NCBI GenBank assembly: GCA_022575985.1
Contig: JAKSXM010000016.1
Span: 62,001-126,000, forward strand
Length of the DNA: 64,000 nt
Direction: 5' to 3'
Origin: Anagrus nilaparvatae
Taxonomy: Eukaryota; Arthropoda; Insecta; Hymenoptera; Mymaridae
Each line of letters begins with the position of its first letter. Position 1 is the stretch's first letter. Below, piece after piece: positions 10,759 to 23,588 of this stretch. Under the pieces are notes generated by a model. The model had not been told where the DNA came from, did not search any database, and was given only the letters and a program-made list of their open reading frames with translations. The position numbers and the translations under genes were made by a program.

Positions 10759-12660
10759 TACTTCCCTAGATACGAGAAATCAATTAATAACGATTTTCCT
10801 TAACTATTACTTACATTTAAAAAAATTTGGTATTACATCCTTTTTCAAAATTAAAAAAAAGTAGTTTGAGATTTATTCATGACAGCATTTTTTAAGAAAA
10901 AAAAATTAGGTTTTATACGTATCTATAATTTACATATTTTTTAAAATGATAATGAAGGTTTTAAACCATTGCCGGTTACATAAATGCATCCATGCATCCA
11001 CATAAAAATATTACCTATCACAATAGGGGTCATTCAGAAATTACGTAACGCTAACTTTAGCGTTTTTGAATTCCTTCCACATTAACGTTTTCTTGGCCCT
11101 TTTAACATTGAATATAACCCCCTCCCCCTTACAAGCCTTACATAATTTATAAAAGGTCTCATAGCTCTTCTAATGATCAAAAATCCTTGAAATTGAAATC
11201 TCTAAGTTTCTTCTGAATTTCCTTTAAGTATCGGAATTTTAACGATTTTAAATATTTTTTTTATTACAAAAATTAAATTGCTTGTTATAAAAACGAAAAA
11301 ATAAAATTTTGCTTATTTACATTTCAAAAATATTGCGATTATGGTTGCTGAAAAGAGCCGAAATAACTTTTCGAAAGTTTTTTTGCTTCATTAAAGTCGT
11401 AGCAATATAATATTTGAATTTTTATAAAACCATTTAATGTAACCAGTTTCATTTTAAATTACATGTGTGAAAATAACTGTTGAATTCAATTCATCAAAAT
11501 ATTAAAAACATTTTTTAATTTTAATTTTAAAATTAAATATTTCGAAAACTTTATAGGAGTATTTCTTATTATTACTGGGCATAAGTGTATTCTTTTAACT
11601 AGTGATAAGATTTTTTATCAAAAAATAAAAATTTATACTAGAAATAAGAAAATATAAAGCTTAAAATTTTTTAAATGTTAATTATGAAATAAACGCATCC
11701 ATTTTAGTTTTTTTCAAATAATAAAAGACTCTGGTTCTATTTAGTTGGTATTCATAAATTTTTTAAATTATAATTAAAAAAAAAAATTATCAAAAAGCAG
11801 TTAGATATTAATTTAAACATAATATCCGGACGGAAAAAAGGTCTTCGTGATAGAAAATCATAATTCAATTTATTCGAGTTTTATTAAAAATTGTTAAACA
11901 CCTGTAAGTAAACTATAAGTAAAGCATTTTAAATATCAAAATAATAATAATAATAGTACGCAAAATAACCAAGATCGATAAAAATTTTTTTAAATTTCGT
12001 GTCTAAAAAATCTGATAAGTGAAATCCTTGACTAAAATTTAAATATAAAAAAATTTACAACATGAAATGATTTTACATAAATAATTAAAATGTTAATTCT
12101 GGTAATCTTTTTTAATTTAATTTTCAAAATACCATTGTAACTGGAATTTATTAAATAATTAAATTATTACTCATTAATAGTTTAAATTTAGTTCTTTTTA
12201 TGGATCGCTTACAGTCAAAGAAACCTTTTTTTATTTTACGAATACATTAAATTAGGGCTATTGCCGGATAAGTCTAATGATTTGGCCCCCGCAACCAAAC
12301 CTAAAAACTCCCTGATTCCTGTTGAATACTCTAGGCCACGACAGGTTCCCATAATATGCCTAAAAGACGGTTTTAGATTTAATTTTATTTCTCTACGCAT
12401 TGGCTGGAGTATTTACCATATCATCACTTTTCCAAGAAAAAATTTTGTGGGGGCCTTTAGGATCCTTTTAAGACCCCGAATTTTATTAAATTTGCATTAC
12501 AATTTTGAATTTTTCAAAAATCGTTTTTTTAGCAAAAAAAATATAACATTCTTAAATATTTTTAATAGTCCTGGTGGGGTGAAAAACCATGTTTTCAAAT
12601 TTTTTAGAAAATCTCATAGAGGGGGAACCACTTTTTAATATCAAGAAATTCAAAATCATC
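10465..12660 (+). repeat. Segmental duplicate B (partner 48575-50890)
   Basis: Colinear with B' over about 2.2 kb: LINE fragment, then TTATCACAAAAATT-rich DNA, then the receptor 5'-flank marker (GTCTAAAAAATCTGATAA at 12001), then TATGGATCGCTTACAGT near 12200, the equivalent of the MITE end upstream of IR-1. No receptor gene follows in either copy. The open frame at 12261-12638 is not conserved in the partner and is treated as non-coding. Confidence 0.65.
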
Positions 12661-12890
12661 TACCACCGTTTACACTCCAAACCTAAAAGAATTCTTTTTG
12701 AACAGAATTAAAACAAAAATAATTGTTTTTAAAAGAATTAACCTCAAAATATATCCTCTTTAAGAAGGGGTCGGAGTTTTGCGTAACTGACGCGTCACAA
12801 GTACAGTTTTTTGGATTAATAAAAAAATTAGATAATTATTTAAAAAAAAAAAAAAAAAAAAAATTGTGAGTGTTTTTTAATTTAAAAAAT

Positions 12891-13022
12891 ATGGATGAAG
12901 AGCACAACGAGAATCTAGAATTAAAATCAAGAATACATAAACTTGAAAGATTAATCCAAGGAAATAATAAGAGAAGACGAAACCACCATAGAGATGACTC
13001 AAGGGGTCGACAGAGTAATTGA
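12891..13022 (+). pseudogene. DIRS element, small 5' ORF
   Basis: A 43-residue frame, MDEEHNENLELKSRI onward, with a heptad-like Leu/Ile pattern followed by an Arg/His-rich end. It starts just after a poly-A run and precedes the other gag-like frames. It is probably the first piece of the element's gag, but the family match is weak. Confidence 0.4.
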
Positions 13023-13348
13023 ATTTGCTTTTATCTTTTCTTTTTTATTTTTATTAGTCAATTCCATTTAAAAAATAAATTCATCATATTTAATAAAGAT
13101 AAAAAATTAAGGGGCTAGATCCTCTTGTTTCTTTTACGTAGATCTTTTTAGCTAGGAAATTTTAAATTTTCAAAATGGATGATTTATGCTAAAAAAGTTA
13201 TCACTCTATTAACATAATAAGAGAGTTATTGCTCTTAATATTGCGTTATAATTCAGGTCGCTTAATTTTAGACGTAGGCCTTGTAGTTGAATGATTACTC
13301 AAAAGACAAAAACTTTGTTTAGAGTTATTACTCATAAACACATAACGT

Positions 13349-13700
13349 ATGTTAGACGATAGACGCAATCAAAACGGACCTCGTAGAAGGAAGTATCGTC
13401 GTATGAATTATAAAAGTAGGTCACGCAGCTACTCTAGTTCATCTCCGATCTTTAAAGATGAAACATATTCCAATTCAAGCGTCCATTACAGCTCGAGAAA
13501 GCGTCGTCGTGAAAGATCCCGCTCAACGTCCCGACTTCTCCCCTCCTCAACGGGCAGCTACATCTGCCGATAAGCAAGCAGGGCTTAACTCGGGAAAAAT
13601 CCCTTCTATCACCGAAGACAGAGAAGTGCATATTTCAGGCAACACAGACAATCAAAAAGGTAGTGTCCCGTCATCTCATATTTACTTATATCAGTTATGA
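13349..13700 (+). pseudogene. DIRS element, Arg/Ser-rich gag part with frameshift
   Basis: Two overlapping frames: 13349-13573, rich in RRR, SRSRS and RKRRR, and 13458-13700. They probably derive from one basic, nucleic-acid-binding gag segment split by a frameshift. Identified by composition and position only. Confidence 0.45.
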
Positions 13701-13838
13701 CTGACACAAGATATCGAGTTATTACTTAATATTTTCGCCTTAGTAATACGACTGGAAGAAAGATTCTTATTGTTCTCTTTTTTTTTCGTCTCTCAAAATA
13801 TTTTAATTTTTTAACCTTTTCTCTCACTCATATGTGAT

Positions 13839-14586
13839 ATGTCAGAGGAAGAAATGCCTCTTAGTGATGACATCATGCAGGCGTTAGGGGCAAGGTTTTT
13901 AGAAAAAAGGGCTCTTAAAAAACCCGTGCCAAAGGATTTGGATATAAGATGGGATGAAATCCTAAAACAAGGGCTACCAGATATCGAAAAAAATTAAGCT
14001 GCTGAAGATATACTCTCCTCCTGGCAACTGCTTATTAATTGATCATCCAAAATTTAACCCGGAGATTGAAGAACTTCTGCTTATTATTGTAAAAGAAACG
14101 GATATGCGTATTTTAGAGGAGTCAAAGTTATCCGCATCACAGGCGAAAATTGAAAAAATTCTCTCGCAACTCCTAGAAAAGAAGGTAAAGACGGGGGAAA
14201 GTAAATGTGCTCTGCTCGAAAATCTTTGCGACATCGGCCAATTACTAACTGATCTGCAACACTATGAAATCACAATAAGAAAAAGGCTGATAATCTCTAA
14301 CTTAAATATTAAGTACAATAAGACTCTAAGGGAAACAGATACTGATGAGTGGCTGTTTGGTAAAAATCTAGGTGAAAAAATAAAGATAAGACAATCTATG
14401 CAAAAGTATTTCAAAGATCTATTTACTGCAAAGAAAGATTTAACCTCTGCGAAGCCGGGTACAAGATTCCCAATCAAGGCAGAAGCCAACGCAATCATTA
14501 GGAACATTAGGAGATCCTATCATCAGAGAAGCTCAAATCGACACAGGAGTACAAATCGGACCCGAGCCATCGGAGACATTAGATGA
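13839..14586 (+). pseudogene. DIRS gag-like protein, frameshifted
   Basis: Starts MSEEEMPLSDDIMQALG, runs 52 residues to a stop at 13995, and continues in another frame from about 13998 to the stop at 14584-14586. The second part has the pattern of DIRS gag proteins: a helical LLTDLQHYEITIRKRLI segment followed by a block ending LFGKNLGEKIK. One indel explains the break. It lies directly upstream of the RT. Confidence 0.6.
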
Positions 14587-16490
14587 TGTAAGCATTTATG
14601 GCGGTCGGCTAAAATTTTTTTTAGATAATTGGCAAAAAATTACCTCTGATCATAAAATTTTATCCTGGGTTAAGGGTTATAAAATCCCAGTAAAGGGTAA
14701 AGTCTCCCAATTATGTCCACCTAGGGAAAATAATTGACAGAAAGATGAATATTTGAATATGCAAAAAATAATAAATGAGCCTTTAAGTAAAAATACTATT
14801 TTTGAGTTCAAGAAAAGAACTCAAACCTTTTTATCAAAAATATTTTTAGTACCTAAACCAGATGGGTCCCACAGGCTTATTATTAATCTTAGAGATATTC
14901 ATAATTTTGTTTCAACGGCACATTTTAAAATGGAAGACTAAAGAACCCTTGCAAAACTAATCTCTCCCGGATGTTACTTAGCTACTGTCGATCTGAAAGT
15001 CGTGTACTAAATGGTACCGATAAAAAAGTCTGCTAAAAAATATTTATGCTTTTATTTTGATAATAAAATTTTTTATTTTAACGTTCTTTCTTTTGGACTA
15101 AGTTCAGCTCCCTACGTATTTACTAAAATTATGAAACCAGTCGTTTCATATCTTAGAAAGCTTGGCTCTCTATATGTGGCCTACTTGGATGATTGGACAA
15201 TAATAGGTAACACTAAAGAAGATTATTATAAAAATATTCAGGCTACTAGAGATCTATTACAAAAGCTAGGTTTCATAAATAATTTAGATAAAAGCTAGCT
15301 GGAGCCAAAACAGTCCGTAAAGTTCTTAGGTTTTATATTCGATTCGATTTGAAATAGCAATAAGACTCCCTGATGATAAAGTCAAAAAAGTAGAGGATAT
15401 GTTGCTAAATTTTATTAACTAAAAAAATACTAAATGTAAAATAGAATAAAAAAAGAAGTTTCTCTCAACTAATAGGTACTCTTATATCATGTTGCCCTTG
15501 CTTAAAATATGGATATGCCCAAACAAAATCCCTCGAAAGAGAAAAATTTTTTGCTCTTAAGAAAAGCAATGACTGCTATGATAATATTATGAATATCCCC
15601 AAAAGTAAAATTACGGATTTGCTGTGGTGGAAAGATAATATTTGAAAGACGAAAAATTCTATTCGTGCTCGGAAGTATAATTTCGAAATTTTCACCGATG
15701 CTTCTATAACAGGTTGGGGCACTTTGTACGGGAATCTTAGAACCCACGGTTTCTGGAGTGATTATGAGAGAAGTTTACATATAAATGTATTAGAATTAAA
15801 AACAGCTCTAATGGGCTTAAAGTGTTTTGCATACAATCTTAAAAATTGCAATATTTTATTACGTGTAGATAATACAACGGCATATCTTACATAAATAGGA
15901 TGGGAGGCATACGGTTTGAAATTTTGAACGAAATAGCTCATACATTATGGGATTATTGCGAATCAAGAGAAATTATTGTTCACGCTTCATATATAAGCTC
16001 GAAAGAAAATTTCTTAGCTGACTTTGGGTCTCGAGAGAGGGAGCCGGAAAAGGAGTATGAACTCTCGAAAAAAGTATTTTCTGCAATTAAGAAACAATTA
16101 GGCTTGCCTAAAATAGACCTTTTTGCTTCAAGAATAAATTATAAATGCCAGGATTTGGTTTCATGGTTACCCGACCCCGATAGCATACTGTCGCCTTCAC
16201 AATATCATGGTCAGAATTATATTTCTATGTCTTTCCCCCCCTTTTCAATGATACTTAAAGTAAATCAAAAAATTAAAGAAGAAGGGGCACGAGGCATTGT
16301 CGTGGTCCCAGATTAACCAACTTAGCCTTGGTTCCCATTGTTCAAAAAACTTGCATGCTCAAAAATTTTAAGATTCAATTCAGATAAATATAAGTTATTA
16401 TTGCGCTCCAGGAAAAAACGTCCTTTATGGACCAATCTTACCCTGGTGGCAGCAATTTTAAGCAGCAGGCGTTCAAGAAGCGAGGGGTTT
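14587..16490 (+). pseudogene. DIRS reverse transcriptase and RNase H, multiple stops
   Basis: RT motifs are clear: KIFLVPKPDGSHRLIINLRD (about 14837), FGLSSAPYVFTKIMKP (about 15092) and the catalytic YLDD at 15182-15193. RNase H follows with FTDASITGWGT (about 15690), HINVLELKTALMGLKCFA and VDNTTAYLT. A DIRS-specific stretch IDLFASRINYKC...WLPDPDS and GIVVVPD then occurs (about 16110-16313). These domains would copy the element's RNA and remove the RNA strand. Several in-frame stops (for example at 14939, 15008, 15296) and at least one frameshift near 15895 make it inactive. Confidence 0.87.
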
Positions 16491-16681
16491 CAATCGAAGT
16501 AGCGGATATCATACAAAAATCCATTTCTGATAGTTTCCTGCAATACTACAACTATTATTTAAAACGATGGTGGAATTTTCGCGTTAACTCAAACAAAGAT
16601 ACGTGTTTAGAACCACCGCTAAGTGTTATTGAATTTCTACATCAAGAATTTGATAGAACCAATAACATAAGAGATTGTTGA
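16427..16681 (+). pseudogene. DIRS tyrosine recombinase, N-terminal remnant
   Basis: An 84-residue frame overlapping the end of the pol frame. It contains QAFKKRGVSIEVADIIQKS and YLKRWWNF, typical of the N-terminal core-binding part of DIRS tyrosine recombinases. The catalytic domain with the R-H-R-Y residues is missing: a stop at 16679 is followed by non-coding DNA. Confidence 0.75.
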
Positions 16682-16700
16682 GATAATCACTTCCCACCCA

Positions 16701-17369
16701 ATCCCCTTTTATTAATTTCACATAAAAACCGTACAAAAGTAATGACACTTTCACTTCGAATTAATGACGTATCATATAAATTAAACCATTTGGTACGTCC
16801 CAGTATTTTCTATTTTAAAAAATCGTGACTTTCTCTGGTGTGGAGCAGGGGTACTACAAGCGATCATCTCGGAAGGGGTGCTTCATACAATTATAATAGG
16901 ACTTTACTTACAGGTAAGTTCGTTTAATCATATAATTAAATATGAAAAACATATTAATTTAAATCAATTTTTTAACACTTCAATAACCTAAAATAACACT
17001 TATTATTGAGTAATTTGTAATAATTAGCTAAAAAATTGCGAAAAAAATGTATGGTACTTGAAGATTATTGTATAGTATATCTAAATTACAATATATTTAT
17101 TCAATTTTTATTGATAATACTTTTTAAATCATTGATAAAAAATCGATTGTTTTCACCCGAATCACGTATGGGTTAGTAGAAAGCTGATAGGATGAATACT
17201 TTATTGAAATACCGTAATTTTTTAACGATTTTCAATTTTGTTGTTTTTACGAAATAAAATTAGTTGCTATAGAAACAAAAAAAACAAAACCTTGCTTATC
17301 TACTTTTTAAAAATATTGCTGTTAATCTCGTTGAAGAGATCAGAGTGAATTCTTCGAAATTATTTTTGC
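16701..17369. repeat. Start of block C (5' flank of IR-2)
   Basis: No gene. From about 16930 the sequence resembles 52340-52375 upstream of IR-3. Bases 17210-17369 resemble 11230-11400 of block B (GTTGCTATAGAAAC, AAAATATTGC and TTTTTGCTT landmarks). It is interrupted by the foldback element that begins at 17373. Confidence 0.5.
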
Positions 17370-17372
17370 TTA

Positions 17373-20095
17373 CAAGTAACACTACCCAGTTGTGACCCAC
17401 CGATTTCTTTGAAACTTCGTGTACAAGTAGAACATCGAAAAATATTCGACACGTTTTTTTTTATTTCTGCCACCGCTTAGTTTTAAGGGGTGAAAATTAC
17501 CCTTGAAATTTACCCTCAAAATTCAATTTTTTTTATATTTTGAAAAGTATTCATGATTTTAGCATAAAACCAACGCGTTTTTATTTTTTATTAGAAAAAC
17601 GTTATTTCAGGAATATTTTGGTCCCCAAGGGTTGCAACCCCTAACTATTTTTTTGGCGATATGCAAATTTTTGGGATTATTTTTATTGCCAAGAATTCCA
17701 TATTAACAGTAGAATTACCAAACCGGTCGAATTCATTAAAAAATTATGGAATTTAGTTGGGGTGTTTCAGGATATTTAAAAATATTTGAAATATTGGGGT
17801 ATATTTTGGGAGTTTCAACCCCTACTCAAATTTGGAGTATTTTTGCAATTTTTCTGCTTTTTTTTTTTTTTATTTTTCTTGCATTTAAACAACGAATTAA
17901 TCAATATTGAGAAAAATATGTTTTTCGAAAAAAGGGGTTGAAAACAACCCTTAAAAAATTAAAAATTAGAATCTTAAATTATCTCAAAATCGAAAATTTA
18001 TGAATGGTAATGACGAAATCAATCAATTTTTATACAAGTGCAACAGCAGTTGGATATAAGTATTAATTTAAAAAAAGGGGTGAAAAATACCCTTAAATTT
18101 TTGGGATTTCAACCCCTACTGAAGTTTGGGAGTATTTTTGCCATTTTTCTACTTATTTTTTATTTTTATAGTATTCAAGCAATGAATCATCGGTTTTTTT
18201 CAAAAATCAATCTTTTCGATTTTAATTTACTCCAAATCTATAAGTCCTTCAATAAAGTGCTATTTCACAAATTTCACTTAAAAAATACAGAAAATGAGAA
18301 AATTTTTATTTTTTTTTTTGCAAATTTTAAACATTTGAAAAAAAAAATATGTAGGGCAAGTGTGGCATTTGTGACGCAGCATTTTCGCTGGCGCACCTTG
18401 ATTTTTTAGTGAAGAAATAATTTTAAAAATCAAAATACGATTTTGTTTCAATTATTATAATAATTAAAGATTATTTTATAGAAAAAATCCAATAAATAAA
18501 TCGTTATTCGTTAAGTATTTGCATGAAAAAATGTCGACCCAATACCTTATAAGAAACAATAATCTTTGAATTAAGAATTCAAACTGAATAATTAGTTTTG
18601 ATGAAAAAAACTTATTGAATTATTAGTTTATATTAATTTTTTAATAGATCCAAATTTTAAAAATATTATTATCGACTCTTTTATTTTAAATAATAGCTGT
18701 TTAAAAAGGTATTAGGCCATTCAAGGAAGTGGGATATATATGAATTTGAGTGTCATAAATACAGAATACTTTATCCTTACGTTTTTTGGGTCTATGATTC
18801 CGAATCCAGGAATAAAAAATCCCCAAATTTGAAGCGTCTTCCCTTAATGGGAAGAAAACTGCCCTTTTTAGGACTTTTTCAGGACGATTTTCGTATAAAC
18901 TTTAAGTAAACATTAAAAGTAACGTTACATATGTTTTTGGGGTCGCTGATTATGAAAATTTAGGTCTCCAAGTCCTGGAATTGTGTCATCTGCCCATAAA
19001 GGGCAAAAAATGCCCTTTTTAGAGATTTTCAGAAATATTTTAGTGTATTAACTTTAAATAAACTTCAAAAATGTACTTGTATAAAAATTGATTGATTTCG
19101 TCATTACCATTCATAAATTTGCGATTTTGAGATAATTTAAGATTCTAATTTTTAATTTTTTAAGGGTTGTTTTCAACCCCTTTTTTCGAAAAACATATTT
19201 TTCTCAATATTGATTAATTCGTTGTTTAAATGCAAGAAAAATAAAAAAAAAAAAAGCAGAAAAATTGCAAAAATACTCCAAATTTGAGTAGGGGTTGAAA
19301 CTCCCAAAATATACCCCAATATTTCAAATATTTTTAAATATCCTGAAACACCCCAACTAAATTCCATAATTTTTTAATGAATTCGACCGGTTTGGTAATT
19401 CTACTGTTAATATGGAATTCTTGGCAATAAAAATAATCCCAAAAATTTGCATATCGCCAAAAAAATAGTTAGGGGTTGCAACCCTTGGGGACCAAAATAT
19501 TCCTGAAATAACGTTTTTCTAATAAAAAATAAAAACGCGTTGGTTTTATGCTAAAATCATGAATACTTTTCAAAATATAAAAAAAATTGAATTTTGAGGG
19601 TAAATTTCAAGGGTAATTTTCACCCCTTAAAACTAAGCGGTGGCAGAAATAAAAAAAAACGTGTCGAATATTTTTCGATGTTCTACTTGTACACGAAGTT
19701 TCAAAGAAATCGGTGGGTCACAACTGGGTAGTGTTACTTGTAAGTGATCGTGGGTAGTTTTAATATCGTCAGTTCCACTTGGTTATCTCGTTGCAAAAAA
19801 CTGTTGTAAAACTGGCTAACTTTACGGACTAAAGCATCTACTTGGAGACTCTGGGCCAATGGATCGAGGGTAGTTTTATTTCAATAAAATTAAGTCTTTA
19901 AGACATTTTGTGAGTTATTTGTTGTAGTTCTTTTCACACATTCCTAATCTACCTATTCCTCCAATGACTTGCATGTACCCCTTAAAACTAAGCGGTGGCA
20001 GAAATAAAAAAAAACGTGTCGAATATTTTTCGATGTTCTACTTGTACACGAAGTTTCAAAGAAATCGGCGGGTCACAACTGGGTAGTGTTACTTG
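17373..20095. mobile_element. 2.7-kb foldback element, TTA target duplication
   Basis: Left arm 17373-18038 is the near-exact inverse of 19075-19740 (666 bp each) around a loop of about 1 kb. Ends read CAAGTAACACTACCCAGTTG. The last 119 bp are repeated once more at 19977-20095. The outermost ends are flanked by TTA (17370-17372, 20096-20098), so the whole unit including the extra terminus probably moved together. The loop holds a diverged repeat of arm sequence (18060-18180) and two units of about 155 bp near 18780 and 18935. No transposase is present; it is non-autonomous. It interrupts the duplicated 5' flank of IR-2. Confidence 0.85.
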
Positions 20096-20098
20096 TTA

Positions 20099-21280
20099 GT
20101 TAAAGCTAATTATTTAATAGTTTAATAGTTTTAAGACAAATTTTAATTTTATTTAACAATTTTATATAATTAAATTGATTTTAAATTCTTTGAGTGAAAT
20201 ATAACTAATGAATCCAAGAAAGTTAAACATTTTCAGTTTTGACTAGAACAAATTGACAGTTTTTCTTCGAGTACTTAAAACTTTTTCTGTGTATATGTTT
20301 TATTGTGTCAACAAGTCATCAGATCTTTTATCGACTAGTAAAAAAACAACTTTTGCATCTAAGAAATAAGACATTATAAATATTTTTTACAAAACTATAA
20401 ATTCTTTCTAGTGGTTTTCATAAATATTCTACGGGAGCTTAACAAAAAATTCTTCAGAAAAAGAAATTAAAATTATAAATGAATTATTCAAAACATTATT
20501 TAAAATTATCTAAAACCCGCAAATAAACTTTAATTAAAATATTTTAAATATTAACAAAACAAAAAATTAAAACGCAAAATAACCATGATCGATATAAATA
20601 TTTTTAATTTTGTGTCTAAAAAAATCTGATAAATAAAGTCCCTTGACTAAAATTTAAAATATAAAAAAATTTACAACATGAAACAACTAATTCATTACAT
20701 GAGTAATGCTGAAAAAGTCAATAACTCAATATCCGAGAGACTATTTAATTCATAAATAATAGTTGAAATTTAGTTTTTATTTGTACCTTTTAAATTTAAG
20801 AAACATCCTAATCACCAAAATTCTTTATATTTTTACGAATAAAACTAAGTTCGTCTCTCTTGTAAATATTATCAATCTAGAGGGTTTTGTGGTGCACTAA
20901 TTATTTTCTATGTTATTCTGTAATAACTAAACTAATTTTAAGATAATCCCAATAATTGATAATTTCTTTTGATATTCGAATTTAATGATTTCATATTTGT
21001 GGTTCAAGTTTAAATACTGCTTTTCAGCAATAAATTATAAAAATAAAAATAGCCTGAATGGTGAATAGTCGATTTACTTAGCCTAGATTTAGCAATATTA
21101 AACAATGATATCTGATTCCAATAATTTAATTTAATTTATTAATATTTATTATATATTATATATTAGTTTATTAATATTTTAAAATTTTTTAAATCTGCAA
21201 ATAAAATTGTGATTCAAAAAATTATGTTAAATGCAAAATAACAAAAATTAATTATAATTTTTTATAACTAAACAAGTCCA
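20099..21280 (+). repeat. 5' flank of IR-2, continuation of block C
   Basis: Close match to 52310-53355, including TTTTTCTTCGAGTACTTAAA and the marker GTCTAAAAAAATCTGATAAA (20613). In IR-3 the match continues without a break into the gene. Here it stops at AACTAAACAAGTC (21278) and resumes after 25103. Confidence 0.75.
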
Positions 21281-21405
21281 ATAAGGGGAGACCAGTACAT
21301 TTGGGGTCGCCAAATTACAATTTATATTTAAGTTGAAAAAATACCTTAGATACCCTCCGTTTACTCCAACGCGCCTTCTGGGTTTAGAAACACAGGGGTT
21401 CAATG

Positions 21406-21630
21406 TTATAAAATAGGTTTTTTTTCGAAATCTTCAAAATACTTCCGGTTAGTCTCATTTTTTTCGTATAAGTACCATCTTTTAATTCCCGTCACCCGCA
21501 ATACTTCATCACCTATTCTCTCATCACTATAATCAATAAACCAAATGCCCATTTTCGGACCAAAATAACCAATTTTATATTTCTGCCTAAATTGTAATTT
21601 TTTTAAGGAAATGAGTTTTACAGGTCTCAA
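21406..21630 (-). other. Unrecognised conserved peptide, copy 1
   Basis: A 74-residue frame containing FGPKMGIWFIDYSDERIGDE and IKRWYLYEKNETNRKYFEDF. Three more versions occur in this element (23388-23588 minus, 23798-23998 plus, about 24840-25020 plus and degraded). I do not recognise the family. The changes between copies are largely conservative and the alignable part has no indels, suggesting it was once under protein-level constraint. It may be a captured exon or the last piece of an element-encoded protein. Confidence 0.4.
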
Positions 21631-21775
21631 AAATTTTGTACAACTTCCAGCTTTTCAAAAATTCATTACTCGTTCTTTCAGCTTTATTTATAAATAATAA
21701 TATTTATAAATAAAGAAAAGATTATTTTACAAGAATAACAACAAAATTTTATTTATTTGTTTCGTCTTTGCTTAG

Positions 21776-22112
21776 ATAGGGGTGCAGTATAGGATTTGTA
21801 TAGTAGTATAAAAAAAACTCTCTATGCAACGTTATATAATAGAAATGGTTAAAAGAGTATTACATGTAGAATATATTCTTATTTAATAAGTTTTTAATTT
21901 ATTTAATTAAATTTATTAGATTTAAAAAACATTATGTTTGATTAGTGTTCAAGTCACAGATTATAAAATACATAAATTACCTTTGATTATAATTAAAGGT
22001 AATTTATATATTTTAAATTTATTATTAATAAAAATATATTCTAGATTATAGTGTTTTTTTATACTACTGCAAATACTATATTGTAACCAAGTATTAGTTC
22101 CGCACCCACAAT
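21776..22112. mobile_element. Small palindromic MITE-like element
   Basis: GGGTGCAGTATAGGATTTGT at the left is the approximate inverse of the right end (ACTGCAAATACTATATTG...GCACCC). A TAGTAGTATAAAAAAAAC segment is mirrored as TTTTTTTATACTACT. Inside is a perfect local palindrome around AAATTACCTTTGATTATAAT (about 21973). Confidence 0.55.
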
Positions 22113-22643
22113 CTGAATTATTCATATCAAAATCTGAAGCAGGTTGCCCTATTTATGTGAATATTCAAATCAGAAAAATCAATTATTTACTAAAAAAGAA
22201 AATTATTAATTATATACTAACAAATTTTAAAATATATAAAATAAGATAAAAACATTCAATAAATAAAAATTTTATAAAATTTCTTTCAATTTATTTTAAA
22301 AAGATTTTAAAAACATTGATCAAAAAACTCTTAGTTAATTTTAAAAACAAGATGATAAATTGATTCAATACTTACTAGAAATGAAATGAAAGCTACAAAC
22401 TCTTGCATTTCTGATAAAAGACTCGTTCAAGACATCTTGCTTTAAAGCATTCATACATTTTTCTTGCCTTTCTAATCTTAGATTATTAAACTTTTTAAGG
22501 TTCATAGTACTTTTATTAAAAGCATTAAAATATTTTTATTTTTTCCACATTTGCTATTTACAGAAATAGGAAACTTTGAAAAATGGATGTTTTTTTGGTA
22601 TCTTCCGTATTTCCATAATTTTTGAATTCAAATAATGCACACT

Positions 22644-22957
22644 AAGGGCAGAGAATAGTTTAGAGAGATCGCCAGAGAGATAGGAAAGGCTGACTCCGTT
22701 TTATTTTACATCGCCGAAGCTTTCACGTGGTCACTCTCTCGCATCTTTGTTTTATGCGGTTATTTGTACATATATCCTTTCTTTTTTATTTCTCCGCTTT
22801 TTCTAGAAAAGAAAAGGATATATTGTAAAAATAAACGTATAAAAGAAAGATGCGAGACAGTGCGACCACGTGACAGCTTCGGCGATGTAGAAAAAAACGG
22901 GACAAAATTTAACACGGGGCTGGCAATCTCTTTAAACTCATCTCTGCTAAGGGACAT
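22644..22957. mobile_element. About 315-bp palindromic MITE
   Basis: Imperfect inverse arms meet near 22805. The left half has CTAAGGGCAGAGA, CATCGCCGAAGC and CACGTGGTC; the right half has GACCACGTG, GCTTCGGCGATGTA and CTCTGCTAAGGG. Open frames on both strands here are by-products of the palindrome. It lies within the 3.8-kb insertion upstream of IR-2. Confidence 0.65.
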
Positions 22958-23387
22958 TTTCTATTGTTTACTAACACAGTAAAAAATCACGAACACAATA
23001 TTACTATCATTTAGTAATTTTACTACGATTTGTAGTAAAAAAATTTTTTTTTTTTCCAGACAGATACGACTAAATATAGCTTTAGTAGTTTATTTACGTT
23101 TTTAATACACAATATTAACCTTTATTTTTCGTTTTTAATATTATAAGCATGCTATACTTGCGTCTAAATTCAGCAATAATAATGTAATAATAACTAAAAA
23201 GGGGAGACCGGAATATTTGGGTCACTAAATTACAATCTTTAGTTATGGATGACTTTAATATGTTGAAAAAACACCAATGATACCCTCTGTTTATTCCAAT
23301 GCGCCTTCTGGGCTAAGGAGCGTAGGGATCAATGTTATAAAATAGGGTTTATTCGAAATCTTCCATATAACGCTGTAAATTCGCAAA

Positions 23388-23588
23388 TTATTCAAAATAC
23401 TTTCGGTTGGTCTTATTTTTTCCGTATACATACCACCTTTTAATTTCTGTCAACCGCAACGCTTCATCACTTATTCTCTCACCGGTATAGTTAATAAACC
23501 AAATGCCCATTTTCGGACCGAAATGAACAATTTTTAAATTGCTGCCAAAACTGCGATTTTCAATAAAAATAGGTCTTGTAGGTCTCAA
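23388..23588 (-). other. Unrecognised conserved peptide, copy 2
   Basis: 66 residues with HFGPKMGIWFINYTGERISD followed by EALRLTEIKRWYVYGKNKTN. It lies in the left arm of the 1.5-kb palindrome and is closely matched by the copy at 23798-23998 on the opposite strand. No family recognised; may be non-functional. Confidence 0.4.

Larger units (their letters stand above)
12760..16700 (+). mobile_element. Decayed DIRS-type retrotransposon
   Basis: Order on the + strand is gag-like ORFs, reverse transcriptase, RNase H, then the start of a tyrosine recombinase in an overlapping frame. That is the DIRS/PAT/Ngaro layout, not LTR or LINE. Many stops and frameshifts break it, and the recombinase is cut off after about 84 residues. 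I could not define the terminal repeats. It lies between duplicate B and block C, close to where a receptor gene would be expected. Confidence 0.85.

Noticed and set aside
12261..12638. 125-residue open frame
   Set aside because: The duplicate at about 50505-50870 has length changes not divisible by three and internal stops, and the protein shows no known motif.
22760..22982. Overlapping frames on both strands
   Set aside because: By-products of the palindromic MITE at 22644-22957.
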